64,000 bases of DNA from Pannonibacter anstelovis (GCF_036881715.1 NZ_JBAKBF010000015.1:1-64000); one strand, 5' to 3'; counted from the first letter of the stretch, positions 42,429 to 50,866 are shown. Notes: generated from the sequence alone by a model not told the origin. Translations and numbers: made by a program.

Positions 42429-43643
42429 TCAGGCCGCCATGGCCTTCTGCAGGTTGCTCTCGATCTTGTCGAGGAAGCCGGTGGTGGTCAGCCAGTTCTG
42501 GTCCGGACCGACGAGCAGGGCGAGGTCCTTGGTCATGAAGCCGGCTTCCACCGTTTCGATGCAGACCTTTTCCAGCGTCTGGGCGAAGTTTGCCAGTTCC
42601 GCATTGCCGTCCAGCTTGGCCCGGTGGGCAAGGCCGCGAGTCCAGGCGAAGATCGAGGCGATCGGGTTGGTGGAGGTCTGCTCGCCGCGCTGGTGCTGGC
42701 GGAAGTGGCGGGTGACGGTGCCGTGGGCGGCTTCCGCTTCCACCGTCTTGCCATCCGGCGTCATCAGCACGGATGTCATCAGGCCCAGCGAGCCGAAGCC
42801 CTGCGCTACGATGTCCGACTGCACGTCGCCGTCATAGTTCTTGCAGGCCCAGACATAGCCGCCCGACCACTTCAGGGCCGACGCGACCATGTCGTCGATC
42901 AGGCGGTGTTCGTACCAGATCTTCTTTTCTGCATAGGCGTCCTTGAACTCCTTGTCGAAGACCTCCTGGAACAGGTCCTTGAAGCGGCCGTCATAGGCCT
43001 TCAGGATCGTGTTCTTGGTGGAGAGATAGCAGGGCACGCCGCGCTGCAGGGCGTAGTTGAAGGAGGCGCGGGCAAAATCGATGATGCTGTCATCGAGATT
43101 GTACATGGCCATGGCGACGCCGGCGGACGGGGCATCATAGACCTCGTGCTCGATGACGCTGCCGTCCTCGCCCTTGAAGGTGATCGTCAGCTTGCCCTTG
43201 CCGGGGAAGCGGAAGTCTGTGGCGCGGTACTGGTCGCCGAAGGCATGGCGGCCAACGATGATCGGCTGGGTCCAGCCGGGCACCAGACGCGGCACATTGC
43301 GGATGATGATCGGCTCGCGGAAGATGACGCCGCCCAGAATGTTGCGGATGGTGCCGTTCGGCGACTTCCACATCTTCTTCAGGCTGAATTCCTCGACGCG
43401 GGCTTCATCGGGGGTGATCGTCGCACATTTGACGCCAACGCCGTGCTTCTTGATGGCATTGGCCGCATCGATGGTGATCTGGTCACCGGTTTCGTCGCGC
43501 TTCTGGATCGACAGGTCGTAATAGTCGAGATCGATATCCAGATAGGGGAAGATGAGCTTGTCCTTGATGAACTGCCAGATGATGCGGGTCATCTCGTCGC
43601 CATCGATATCGACGACCGGGTTCGCTACCTTGATCTTTGCCAT
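42429..43643 (-). CDS. icd: NADP-dependent isocitrate dehydrogenase (homodimeric, about 404 residues)
   Basis: Citric-acid-cycle enzyme converting isocitrate to 2-oxoglutarate. The start at 43643 (MAKIKVANPVVDIDGDEMTR) gives 404 residues, the eukaryote-like subfamily common in Rhizobiales. Motifs include FREPIIIRNVPRLVPGWTQP, YDGRFKDLFQEVF, IDDMVASALKWSGGYVWACK and the NADP-binding AAHGTVTRHFRQHQRGEQTS. An in-frame extension to 43886 is unsupported and overlaps cutA. It has a GC hairpin terminator. A second, unrelated isocitrate dehydrogenase lies 1.5 kb upstream. Confidence 0.98.
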   Translation of the reverse strand: MAKIKVANPVVDIDGDEMTRIIWQFIKDKLIFPYLDIDLDYYDLSIQKRDETGDQITIDAANAIKKHGVGVKCATITPDEARVEEFSLKKMWKSPNGTIRNILGGVIFREPIIIRNVPRLVPGWTQPIIVGRHAFGDQYRATDFRFPGKGKLTITFKGEDGSVIEHEVYDAPSAGVAMAMYNLDDSIIDFARASFNYALQRGVPCYLSTKNTILKAYDGRFKDLFQEVFDKEFKDAYAEKKIWYEHRLIDDMVASALKWSGGYVWACKNYDGDVQSDIVAQGFGSLGLMTSVLMTPDGKTVEAEAAHGTVTRHFRQHQRGEQTSTNPIASIFAWTRGLAHRAKLDGNAELANFAQTLEKVCIETVEAGFMTKDLALLVGPDQNWLTTTGFLDKIESNLQKAMAA

Positions 43644-43776
43644 GGGTTCTGGGCCTCGTCTGGGTTGCGGAAACTGGATTGTGTTCGCGTGTATACGATT
43701 TTGATGCCGGTCAGGCAAGCGGCGATTTCCCGCTGATCCTGCCACTTGCCGGCACATATCTGAAGGAACCATAGCC

Positions 43777-44094
43777 ATGCTTCTTGCTGTTTGCACGACA
43801 ACGGAGGCGAAAGAGGAAGCGCGGACGATCGCCCGTGCCGCCGTGGAGGCCGGGCTGGCGGCCTGTGTGCACATGGAGGAGATCACCAGCCTCTATATGT
43901 GGGACGGCAAGGTCAATGAGGGCGGGGAGGTGCGCCTGACGATGAAGACGGCAGCGGAGGCCTATCCCGCTCTCGAAGCCCTCATTCAGCGCCTCCATTC
44001 CTACGACCTGCCTGCGGTCTATGCCTTCGAGGTGGTGAAAGGCAGCCCGGCCTATATGGAGTGGGTACGCGAGCAGGTGCCGGTTCGGGAGTGA
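43777..44094 (+). CDS. cutA: CutA1-family divalent cation tolerance protein
   Basis: A 105-residue trimeric alpha/beta protein of the CutA1 family, linked to copper tolerance in E. coli although its role remains unclear. Diagnostic parts: LLAVCTTTEAKEEARTIARA, LAACVHMEEITSLYMWDGKV, EVRLTMKTAAEAYPALEALI and the C-terminal SYDLPAVYAFEVVKGSPAYM. AAGGAACC precedes the ATG. It is divergent from icd with 133 bases between them. Normal length. Confidence 0.95.
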   Translation: MLLAVCTTTEAKEEARTIARAAVEAGLAACVHMEEITSLYMWDGKVNEGGEVRLTMKTAAEAYPALEALIQRLHSYDLPAVYAFEVVKGSPAYMEWVREQVPVRE

Positions 44095-44130
44095 TGCCGA
44101 ATGAGATGACATTTATTCAGGTAGATTCCT

Positions 44131-44161
44131 TTGACAACTCTTTTTATCTGACTTAAGTCAG
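44131..44161 (+). promoter_or_regulatory. Promoter -35 and palindromic operator of the MarR-GNAT gene
   Basis: TTGACA at 44131-44136 and the perfect 14-bp palindrome CTGACTTAAGTCAG at 44148-44161, seven bases before the ATG. A direct repeat TCAGGTA(G/A)AT flanks it at 44117 and 44158. The layout is that of an autorepressed MarR gene. Confidence 0.72.
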
Positions 44162-44168
44162 GTAAATC

Positions 44169-45041
44169 ATGTTGAACGATATCTCCCGTTTCCGCCGTTT
44201 CAGCCGTGCCGTCACTTCCGAGGTGGGCGCGCTGGACACGTCATTTCTTGGCCGTGGCCGCCCGCTGGGTGCGGCCCGTGTTCTCAACGCCATCGGGCAT
44301 GGCCGCACGGATGTGGCGGACGTGCGGTCCTATCTCGGGCTCGACTCCGGGCTGATGAGCCGTCTTCTCCGCTCCCTGGAGGAGGAGGGGATGATCGAGG
44401 TCTTGCCGGACCCGGATGATGCCCGCAAACGCCGGGCGCAGCTGACTGCCGCCGGGCAGGCAGAGTTCGAGATCTACGAGAACCTGTCCGACGAGCGTGC
44501 CGAACGGCTGCTGCAAAGCCATGCCCATCCTCAGGCCCTGCTGGAGGCCATGGATCTGATTGCCTCGGCGCTGGGGCGTGAGCGCTGGAGCTTCGAGGAA
44601 GTGGACCCGCGCTCTGAAACCGCACGCTACTGCCTTGAGCAATACTATGCCGAGCTGGACCGGCGGTTCGAGGGCGGCTTTCAGGTGTCGCTGTCTGCAG
44701 ATCCGGACGCGCAAAGTATGATGCGGCCCAAGGGCGCGTTCTTTGTCACTCTCTCGGACGGCATGCCTTTGGGCTGCGCCGGGCTCAAGGGCACCAACAA
44801 AGGCTATGCGGAGATCAAGCGCCTGTGGGTCTCGCCTGCCGCCCGTGGCCTTGGCCTTGCCCGCAAGCTGATGGCGAAGACCGAAGAGGCCGCAAGGGAG
44901 TTGGGCATCAGCCTGCTGCGCCTAGATACGAACAAGGCTTTGCCCGAGGCGGTCAATTTCTATCGCAAGGAAGGCTGGACCGAAATCGGCCGCTTCAACG
45001 ATGATCCCTATCCGGATTTCTTCTTCGAAAAGCGGCTTTGA
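44169..45041 (+). CDS. MarR-type regulator fused to a GNAT acetyltransferase
   Basis: A 290-residue two-domain protein. Residues 1-140 form a winged-helix MarR domain (LGAARVLNAIGHGRTDVADV, LGLDSGLMSRLLRSLEEEGM, DPDDARKRRAQLTAAGQAEF). Residues about 150-290 form a GNAT domain with the acetyl-CoA loop SPAARGLGLARKLMAK and the C-terminal NFYRKEGWTEIGRFNDDPYP. Such fusions exist but few have known substrates. A perfect palindrome ends seven bases before the start codon, suggesting autoregulation. It may acetylate and thereby neutralise the compound it senses; that is inference. Confidence 0.88.
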   Translation: MLNDISRFRRFSRAVTSEVGALDTSFLGRGRPLGAARVLNAIGHGRTDVADVRSYLGLDSGLMSRLLRSLEEEGMIEVLPDPDDARKRRAQLTAAGQAEFEIYENLSDERAERLLQSHAHPQALLEAMDLIASALGRERWSFEEVDPRSETARYCLEQYYAELDRRFEGGFQVSLSADPDAQSMMRPKGAFFVTLSDGMPLGCAGLKGTNKGYAEIKRLWVSPAARGLGLARKLMAKTEEAARELGISLLRLDTNKALPEAVNFYRKEGWTEIGRFNDDPYPDFFFEKRL

Positions 45042-45052
45042 TACTTAAAAAA

Positions 45053-45076
45053 GGGCGGCCCGGTGGACCGCCCCTT
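45053..45076. terminator. Terminator between the MarR-GNAT gene and idh
   Basis: GGGCGG / CCGCCC with outer A and T tracts (an A-run before, CCCCTT after), 10-20 bases past the stop of the plus-strand gene and 25 bases past the minus-strand idh stop. Probably shared by both convergent genes. Confidence 0.7.
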
Positions 45077-45100
45077 CTGCATTCAAAGTGCTGACCAGCC

Positions 45101-47332
45101 TCAGCCGATGATGGCGTTCAGCGTGGCGCTCGGGCGCATGACGGCAGCGACCTTGTCCGCCGGGGCGTGGTAATAGCCGCCGAGGTCGGCAGCCTTGCCC
45201 TGCACACCGTTCAGTTCCGCCACGATCTTCGCTTCATTGGCCGTCAGGGCCTCTGCGACCGGGGCGAAATACGCCTTCAGTTCGGCATCCTTGTCCTGTG
45301 CGGCAAGGCCCTGTGCCCAATAGAGCGCGATATAGAAGTGGCTGCCGCGGTTGTCGAGCTGGCCGACCTTGCGCTGCGGGGACTTGTCGTTGTCCAGCAG
45401 CTTCTCGATGGCCTTGTCCAGTGCGTCGGCCAGAACCTGGGCCTTGGCGTTGGACTTGACCTGGGCCAGATGCTCCAGCGAGGCGCCGAGGGCGCAGAAT
45501 TCGCCGAGGGAGTCCCAGCGCAGGTAGTTCTCTTCCACCAGCTGCTGCACGTGCTTGGGGGCAGAGCCGCCGGCGCCCGTTTCAAACAGACCGCCACCGT
45601 TCATCAGCGGCACGATGGACAGCATCTTGGCCGAGGTGCCGACTTCCAGGATCGGATAGAGGTCCGTCAGGTAGTCGCGCAGCACGTTGCCGGTGATGGA
45701 GATGGTGTCGAGGCCCTTGGCAATCCGCTCCGTGGAGTAGCGGGCTGCATCGCTCGGGGACATGATCTGCAGGTCCAGCCCGCTGGTGTCATGCTCCGGC
45801 AGATAGGCTTCCACCTTCTTGATCAGCTCGGCATCATGGGCGCGGTTCTTGTCCAGCCAGAATACGCCCGGCATGCCGGAGAGGCGGGCGCGGCTGACGC
45901 CGAGCTTCACCCAGTCACGGATCGGGGCGTCCTTGGTGAGGCAGGCGCGCCAGATGTCGCCGCCTTCAACCGCATGCTCCAGCAGCGTGGTGCCGGCCGC
46001 ATCAACGATGCGGATGGAGCCATCGGCCTGGGCCTTGAAGGTCTGCGGGTGCGAGCCGTATTCCTCGGCCTTCTGGGCCATCAGGCCGACGTTCGGCACG
46101 GTGCCCATCTTGGACGGGTCAAGCGCGCCGTTCTTCTTGCAGAATTCGATCACCGCGTCATAGACGCCGGCATAGGACGAGTCCGGGATCACGCACTTGG
46201 CGTCATGTTCCTTGCCATCCGGGCCCCAGCCCTTGCCGCCAGCGCGGATGAGGGCAGGCATGGAGGCGTCGATAATGACGTCGGACGAGACATGCAGGTT
46301 GGTGATGCCCTTGTCGGAGTTCACCATGTACATGGCCGGGCCATTGTCGAGCGCAGCCTTGAGGTCGGCCTTGATCTCAGCCGCCTTGTCAGCAGGCAGG
46401 GTGGCAATCTTGGCTTCCAGATCGCCGATGCCGAGGTCCGGGTTGACGCCGATTTCAGCGAAGGTGGCGGCGTGCTTGGCGAAGAGGTCCTTCAGGAAGG
46501 TCTTGACCACATGGCCGAAGATGATCGGGTCGGAGACCTTCATCATCGTGGCCTTGAGGTGCACGGAGAAGAGCACGCCCTTGTCCTTGGCATCCTGAAT
46601 TTCCTTCTCGAGGAAAGCGGTCAGGGCCTTGGCGCTCATGAAGGTGGCGTCCAGCACATCGCCTTCGGTGAGCTTCAGGTTATTCTTCAGCACGGTGACC
46701 GCGCCTTCCTTGGCCACGAACTCGATGCGTGCGGTGCCTGCTGAAGCGGCGGCAACCGTCACGGACTTTTCGTTGGCGGCAAAGTCGTCCTTGCCCATGG
46801 TGGCGACATGGGTCTTGGAGGTGGGCAGCCAGGCGCCCATCGAATGCGGGTTCTTCTTGGCGTATTCCTTCACCGCATTCGGGGCACGGCGGTCAGAATT
46901 GCCTTCGCGCAGAACCGGGTTCACGGCCGACCCCTTGATCGCGTCATAGGCGGTCTTCACGGCCTTGTCCTCGTCCGTTGCCGGATTGTCCGGATAGGAG
47001 GGGATGGCATAGCCCTGTGCCTGCAGTTCCTTGATCGCAGCATTGAGCTGCGGCTGCGAGGCGGAGATGTTCGGCAGCTTGATGACGTTTGCATCCGGCT
47101 CGATCACCAGACGGCCAAGCTCGGCCAGATCGTCGGACTGCTTCTGCGCATCCGTCAGATACTGCGGGAAGGCTGCGAGGATGCGGCCTGCCAGCGAAAT
47201 GTCCTTGGTGCCGATGGAGATCCCGGCCGGCTTGGCAAAAGCCTTGATGATCGGCAGGAAGGACGCGCTCGCCAGTTCAGGCGCTTCGTCGACCTTGGTG
47301 TAGATGATGTCGGGACGTCCGGTATCGGCCAT
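45101..47332 (-). CDS. Monomeric NADP-dependent isocitrate dehydrogenase
   Basis: A 743-residue enzyme of the monomeric isocitrate dehydrogenase family, unrelated in sequence to the 404-residue enzyme nearby. Characteristic text: DIIYTKVDEAPELASASFLP, LPNISASQPQLNAAIKELQA, VLREGNSDRRAPNAVKEYAK, HSMGAWLPTSKTHVATM, LFSVHLKATMMKVSDPIIFG and YLRWDSLGEFCALGASLEHL. The ATG at 47332 is preferred over a TTG two codons earlier. Same reaction as icd: isocitrate to 2-oxoglutarate with NADPH. Transcribed away from the arsR operon. In other bacteria with both types, the monomeric form can differ in growth-condition use. Confidence 0.98.
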   Translation of the reverse strand: MADTGRPDIIYTKVDEAPELASASFLPIIKAFAKPAGISIGTKDISLAGRILAAFPQYLTDAQKQSDDLAELGRLVIEPDANVIKLPNISASQPQLNAAIKELQAQGYAIPSYPDNPATDEDKAVKTAYDAIKGSAVNPVLREGNSDRRAPNAVKEYAKKNPHSMGAWLPTSKTHVATMGKDDFAANEKSVTVAAASAGTARIEFVAKEGAVTVLKNNLKLTEGDVLDATFMSAKALTAFLEKEIQDAKDKGVLFSVHLKATMMKVSDPIIFGHVVKTFLKDLFAKHAATFAEIGVNPDLGIGDLEAKIATLPADKAAEIKADLKAALDNGPAMYMVNSDKGITNLHVSSDVIIDASMPALIRAGGKGWGPDGKEHDAKCVIPDSSYAGVYDAVIEFCKKNGALDPSKMGTVPNVGLMAQKAEEYGSHPQTFKAQADGSIRIVDAAGTTLLEHAVEGGDIWRACLTKDAPIRDWVKLGVSRARLSGMPGVFWLDKNRAHDAELIKKVEAYLPEHDTSGLDLQIMSPSDAARYSTERIAKGLDTISITGNVLRDYLTDLYPILEVGTSAKMLSIVPLMNGGGLFETGAGGSAPKHVQQLVEENYLRWDSLGEFCALGASLEHLAQVKSNAKAQVLADALDKAIEKLLDNDKSPQRKVGQLDNRGSHFYIALYWAQGLAAQDKDAELKAYFAPVAEALTANEAKIVAELNGVQGKAADLGGYYHAPADKVAAVMRPSATLNAIIG

Positions 47333-47677
47333 GTTCAATCATTCCCACAGTTTGAAACGGTCAGGCGGAGGTGCCGGGGCAACTCCGGAGAGCGCCACCA
47401 TAGACACGTATACAGTTGTGCGCAATTTCCGGGCGCCTGCCGCAACCGGAAATCCGCAAGGAGTTCTAACAAACGCGGGGGAAAAGGCAATCAAGCGAAA
47501 ACCCTGAGGCCGGCTTGATGCTGTCCTCATCCGGGATGCCGGGCAGGCGGGCGCCGGTAACGGAGGCTTCTCCCGCATAAAATTCCTTTCCGGCTTGGCG
47601 GGGCAGAGTATTCATCGTATCTAGACGATGAATGGACCTGCGGGCCTTGGTGGCGCTGGCAGGCAGAGGGAGAGATC
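47333..47677. other. 345-base divergent region, idh / arsR
   Basis: Shared upstream region of monomeric idh (minus) and arsR (plus). It holds the arsR operator at 47610-47633. Nothing else is recognised: no RNA and no other gene. Confidence 0.6.
47610..47633 (+). promoter_or_regulatory. Palindromic operator of the arsR-Atm1 operon
   Basis: ATTCATCGT-N6-ACGATGAAT, a perfect 9-bp inverted repeat, 44 bases before the arsR start. Form and place are typical of an ArsR/SmtB dimer site that blocks its own promoter. Confidence 0.75.
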
Positions 47678-48106
47678 ATGTCCAGTCATGACGCTGAGCG
47701 GCCGGATCTCGGCACCGGCGTGAGCGGTTGCTGTGCCCCGAAAGAAAATCTCTGCCGGAACGCAGAGTCTGTGGCATTGGCCGATCTGTTCCGGGCCCTT
47801 GGCCATCCGGTACGTATCGGCATCCTGAAGGAAATCATCGCCCGTCAGGAGGCCTGCTGCGGCGAGATTGTCGGCTGCCTGCCGCTTGCCCAGTCCACCG
47901 TGTCCCAGCATCTGCAGGTGCTGAAGGAATCGGGGCTTCTGACCTGCGAAATTCGCGGGCGCACCTGCTCCTACCGGATCAACGAGGCCTTTCTGGCAGG
48001 CGATGACGCTGCCGGCTCGCGCCTTCTGGCTGAAGCTGAAAGCTTTTTTTCGCAAATCATGACCGCCGCACGGACCAGCTTACAGGCGCGGGAGAGACAA
48101 GAATGA
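47678..48106 (+). CDS. ArsR/SmtB-family metal- or thiol-sensing repressor
   Basis: A 142-residue winged-helix repressor. The core is VALADLFRALGHPVRIGILK, then the recognition region CCGEIVGCLPLAQSTVSQHL and LQVLKESGLLTCEIRGRTCS. Cys is frequent: 18, 19, 26, 60, 61, 67, 90 and 97, enough for a metal(loid) or thiol site. The pair Cys60-Cys61 plus Cys67 lies in and before the recognition helix. Strong GAGGGAG precedes the ATG. It overlaps the Atm1-type exporter by four bases and has a palindromic operator upstream. Ligand unknown; heavy metals or arsenicals are likely. Confidence 0.9.
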   Translation: MSSHDAERPDLGTGVSGCCAPKENLCRNAESVALADLFRALGHPVRIGILKEIIARQEACCGEIVGCLPLAQSTVSQHLQVLKESGLLTCEIRGRTCSYRINEAFLAGDDAAGSRLLAEAESFFSQIMTAARTSLQARERQE

Positions 48107-50028
48107 CAAGACGTGCAAATCCCCATGGCTCTAGCTTTGGCTCTGGCCCGGCAAAGGTAAGTGCGGACGATGGCTCGACCATGACCACGCTCGCCAACCT
48201 GTGGCCCTATATCTGGCCGGAAGGGCGGGCAGATCTGAAGCTGCGCGTGATCTGGGCGGTGCTGGCGCTGGTGGTGGCCAAGCTCGTCACGGTCGCTTCA
48301 CCCTATTTCTTCGCTTGGGCCTCTGATGCGCTGACCGGTGAAACCATGGGCCTGCCGGGCTTTCTGGTGGCGCCGATGATGCTCGTGGTGGCGTATAATG
48401 CCGCCCGCGTTCTGGCCGTGGCCTTCAACCAGTTCCGCGATGCGCTGTTTGCCCGTGTCGGCCAGCACGCGGTGCGCCAGCTCGCCTTCATCACCTTCTC
48501 GCATCTGCACCGCCTGTCGCTGCGCTTTCACCTGTCCCGCCGCACGGGCGGGCTCAGCCGGGTGATCGAGCGCGGCGTGAAGGGCATCGAGGCGATTGTC
48601 CGCTTCACCATCCTCAACGGCATCCCGACCCTCCTGGAATTCGCCATCATGGCGGGCATCATCTGGTACCAGTTCGGCTTTGCCTATGTGATCATCGTGG
48701 CGCTGATGATCGCCGCTTATGTCTGGTTCACGGTGCAAACGTCCAACTGGCGCATTTCCATCCGCCGCGAGATGAACGAGAGCGATACGGAAGCCAATTC
48801 CAAGGCCATCGACAGCCTGCTCAACTTCGAAACGGTGAAATATTTCGGCAACGAGAAGATGGAGGCCGCCCGCTTTGATGCCTCCATGGCGGTTTACGAG
48901 CGCGCAGCAACCCGCACCTGGACCTCGCTTGCCTGGCTCAACTTCGGCCAGTCCTTCATTCTGGGCATCGGCACGGCGGCCTGCATGATCCTCTCCGCCC
49001 GCTCGGTGATGGCGGGAGAACAGACCATCGGCGATTTCGTGCTGATCAATGCGCTGCTGCTGCAGATCGCCATTCCGCTCAATTTCGTGGGCTTTATCTA
49101 CCGCGAGATCCGGCAGGGGCTTGCCGATATCGAGGCGATGTTCGCCGTCCTCGCCGTCCCTGCCGAAATCGAGGACAAGCCGGGCGCCCCGGCGCTCGCC
49201 ATCGGCTCCGGCGCTATCCGCTTTGAAGATGTGGTGTTCCACTATGATCCGGACCGTCCGATCCTCAAGGGCATCAGCTTCGAGGTTCCAGCCGGAAACA
49301 CGGTCGCCATCGTCGGGCCCTCGGGGGCGGGCAAGTCCACCATCTCCCGGCTGCTGTTCCGCTTTTATGATGTCACCGGCGGACGGGTGACCATTGACGG
49401 GCAGGATGTGCGTGATGTGACGCAGGAAAGCCTGCGTCAGGCCATCGGCATGGTGCCGCAGGATACGGTGCTGTTCAACGATACCATCGCCTACAACATC
49501 CGCTATGGCCGTCCGGATGCCGCGGATGAAGATGTGCGCGCCGCTGCCCGGATGGCACAGATCGACAGCTTCATCGAGACATTGCCCAAGGGCTATGCCA
49601 GCGAGGTGGGCGAGCGCGGACTGAAGCTCTCCGGCGGCGAGAAGCAGCGCGTTGCCATCGCCCGTACCATCCTGAAGGCTCCGCCCATCCTCATTCTGGA
49701 CGAGGCGACTTCGGCCCTAGATACCCATACGGAGCGTGAGATTCAGTCGGCGCTGGATCAGGTTTCCCGCAACCGGACGACTGTGGTCATCGCCCACCGC
49801 CTGTCCACCGTGGTCAATGCGGACCAGATCCTCGTGCTGCAGGCCGGTGTCATCGCCGAGCGCGGCACCCATGCGGAGCTGCTCGCCAAGGGTGGCCTCT
49901 ATGCCTCCATGTGGAGCCGCCAACGCGAGGCCGACGAAGCCGAAGAGCGCCTGCGTGCTGCAAGGGAAGCGGACGAACTCGGCGTCGTTGTGCGTGGACA
50001 TAAGGCGGGGGAACTGGAAGGGATGTGA
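48103..50028 (+). CDS. Atm1-type ABC exporter (heavy-metal / glutathione-conjugate type)
   Basis: A 641-residue half-transporter with a six-helix membrane domain (about 55-340) and an ATPase domain. The membrane part has the Atm1/HMT signature RRTGGLSRVIERGVKGIEAI and SDTEANSKAIDSLLNFETVK, then YFGNE. ATPase motifs are Walker A GPSGAGKST, signature LSGGEKQRVAIART, Walker B ILILDEATSALD and the AHRLS switch His. Family members export glutathione-complexed metals or sulfur species. The four-base overlap with the ArsR gene makes metal-regulated export the natural reading. The substrate is inferred. Confidence 0.92.
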   Translation: MTRRANPHGSSFGSGPAKVSADDGSTMTTLANLWPYIWPEGRADLKLRVIWAVLALVVAKLVTVASPYFFAWASDALTGETMGLPGFLVAPMMLVVAYNAARVLAVAFNQFRDALFARVGQHAVRQLAFITFSHLHRLSLRFHLSRRTGGLSRVIERGVKGIEAIVRFTILNGIPTLLEFAIMAGIIWYQFGFAYVIIVALMIAAYVWFTVQTSNWRISIRREMNESDTEANSKAIDSLLNFETVKYFGNEKMEAARFDASMAVYERAATRTWTSLAWLNFGQSFILGIGTAACMILSARSVMAGEQTIGDFVLINALLLQIAIPLNFVGFIYREIRQGLADIEAMFAVLAVPAEIEDKPGAPALAIGSGAIRFEDVVFHYDPDRPILKGISFEVPAGNTVAIVGPSGAGKSTISRLLFRFYDVTGGRVTIDGQDVRDVTQESLRQAIGMVPQDTVLFNDTIAYNIRYGRPDAADEDVRAAARMAQIDSFIETLPKGYASEVGERGLKLSGGEKQRVAIARTILKAPPILILDEATSALDTHTEREIQSALDQVSRNRTTVVIAHRLSTVVNADQILVLQAGVIAERGTHAELLAKGGLYASMWSRQREADEAEERLRAAREADELGVVVRGHKAGELEGM

Positions 50029-50060
50029 AGGCTCGGAAGACCTGTCACCTTGCTTCAGAG

Positions 50061-50096
50061 TCACCCCGGACGCAGCGAAGCGGAGATCCGGGGTGA
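50061..50096. repeat. Palindromic repeat after the ABC exporter
   Basis: TCACCCCGGA-N16-TCCGGGGTGA, a perfect 10-bp stem just past the exporter stop. It looks like a dispersed palindromic element that also serves as a terminator. No second copy is seen in the window. Confidence 0.6.
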
Positions 50097-50223
50097 CCGC
50101 CGTGGCAGTGGTGAGGCAGGGGCAGCATGACGGCTGGAGGATATGCCTTCGCTCCATGCCGGCAAAGCATCCCCACTACGCCGTAACCCTTCAGGGACGT
50201 ATCTGCGTCATCCAATGTCCCGC

Positions 50224-50631
50224 TCACGCCTGCTTGCGAGGCCGGCCGCCTTTGGCGCCGTTGCTGCGGGCGGCGGAGGCTTTAGCAGGGCTGGAAGCCT
50301 TGCCTCCCGAGGCGCCAAGCTGTGCGGCCATCCAGCGCCTTGTGCCGAAGATGCCTTGCAGAAGTGCGGGCACATAGACATCGGCGTCCAGCTTTGGCCA
50401 GTGCAGGCCAAGCCCGGAGGGGCTGAGCTCAATATCCTGCAGAGTTTCCGGATTTGCCCCTGCGATCCCTTCCACCAAGTGTACCGGGACCAGTAAGATC
50501 ACGCCGCTGTCGAGTTCAACCACAAGACGGCTTTGTGCCGCATCATAGCTGGCACTCACGGCATACCCGCCGCTGCGTGCCTCTCCGCCCCGGCTCTTGG
50601 CATCTGCAAGCGCCTTTTCAGTAAGATCCAT
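50224..50631 (-). CDS. DUF2442-family protein with basic AT-hook-like tail
   Basis: A 135-residue protein from the start at 50631 (MDLTEKALADAKS). The core at about 20-95 fits DUF2442: YDAAQSRLVVELDSGVILLV, then PVHLVEGIAGANPETLQDIE and GLGLHWPKLDADVYVPALLQ. The last 35 residues are Ala/Lys/Gly-rich and end GAKGGRPRKQA, an AT-hook-like tail. It overlaps the DUF4160 gene by 14 bases. The two families often occur as neighbours, which suggests a joint function, possibly toxin-antitoxin-like, unproven. The longer frame to 50676 is less likely. Confidence 0.82.
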   Translation of the reverse strand: MDLTEKALADAKSRGGEARSGGYAVSASYDAAQSRLVVELDSGVILLVPVHLVEGIAGANPETLQDIELSPSGLGLHWPKLDADVYVPALLQGIFGTRRWMAAQLGASGGKASSPAKASAARSNGAKGGRPRKQA

Positions 50632-50866
50632 GGACTTCACTCCACTTCTGACAGAGGGCGGTAATGCTGGCGGCAAGCCCTGTCACGATATGCTGCAGCT
50701 CCCGGCCGGAGAAACCAAAATTCTCCCGAACATCAGCCGGGCCATCTGGACAGTTCAACAGGAGCACCGCTTCCTTGCCCCTGCCGATCACATGCACATG
50801 GGCGGGCCTGTGATCGTTCGGATAGATCACCACTCGCAGGCCGTCAAAACTGAGCACTGTCGGCAA
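50618..50866 (-). CDS. DUF4160-family small protein
   Basis: An 82-residue protein beginning at a TTG at 50866 behind GGGGAAG, giving the usual DUF4160 start MPTVLSFDGLRVVIYPNDHR and PAHVHVIGRGKEAVLLLNCP. The His cluster HRPAHVHV is the family hallmark. An alternative TTG at 50893 would add nine residues. It overlaps the DUF2442 gene by 14 bases and is translated first, so the pair is coupled. Function unknown. Confidence 0.8.
   Translation of the reverse strand: MPTVLSFDGLRVVIYPNDHRPAHVHVIGRGKEAVLLLNCPDGPADVRENFGFSGRELQHIVTGLAASITALCQKWSEVHGSY

Noticed and set aside
45167..46744. A 525-residue frame antisense to monomeric isocitrate dehydrogenase
   Set aside because: The minus-strand enzyme is certain, and the frame looks like its complement.
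43689..47415. Shared GTATAC motif upstream of both isocitrate dehydrogenase genes (near 43692 and 47408)
   Set aside because: Six bases only, different flanks and different distances; not enough to claim co-regulation.
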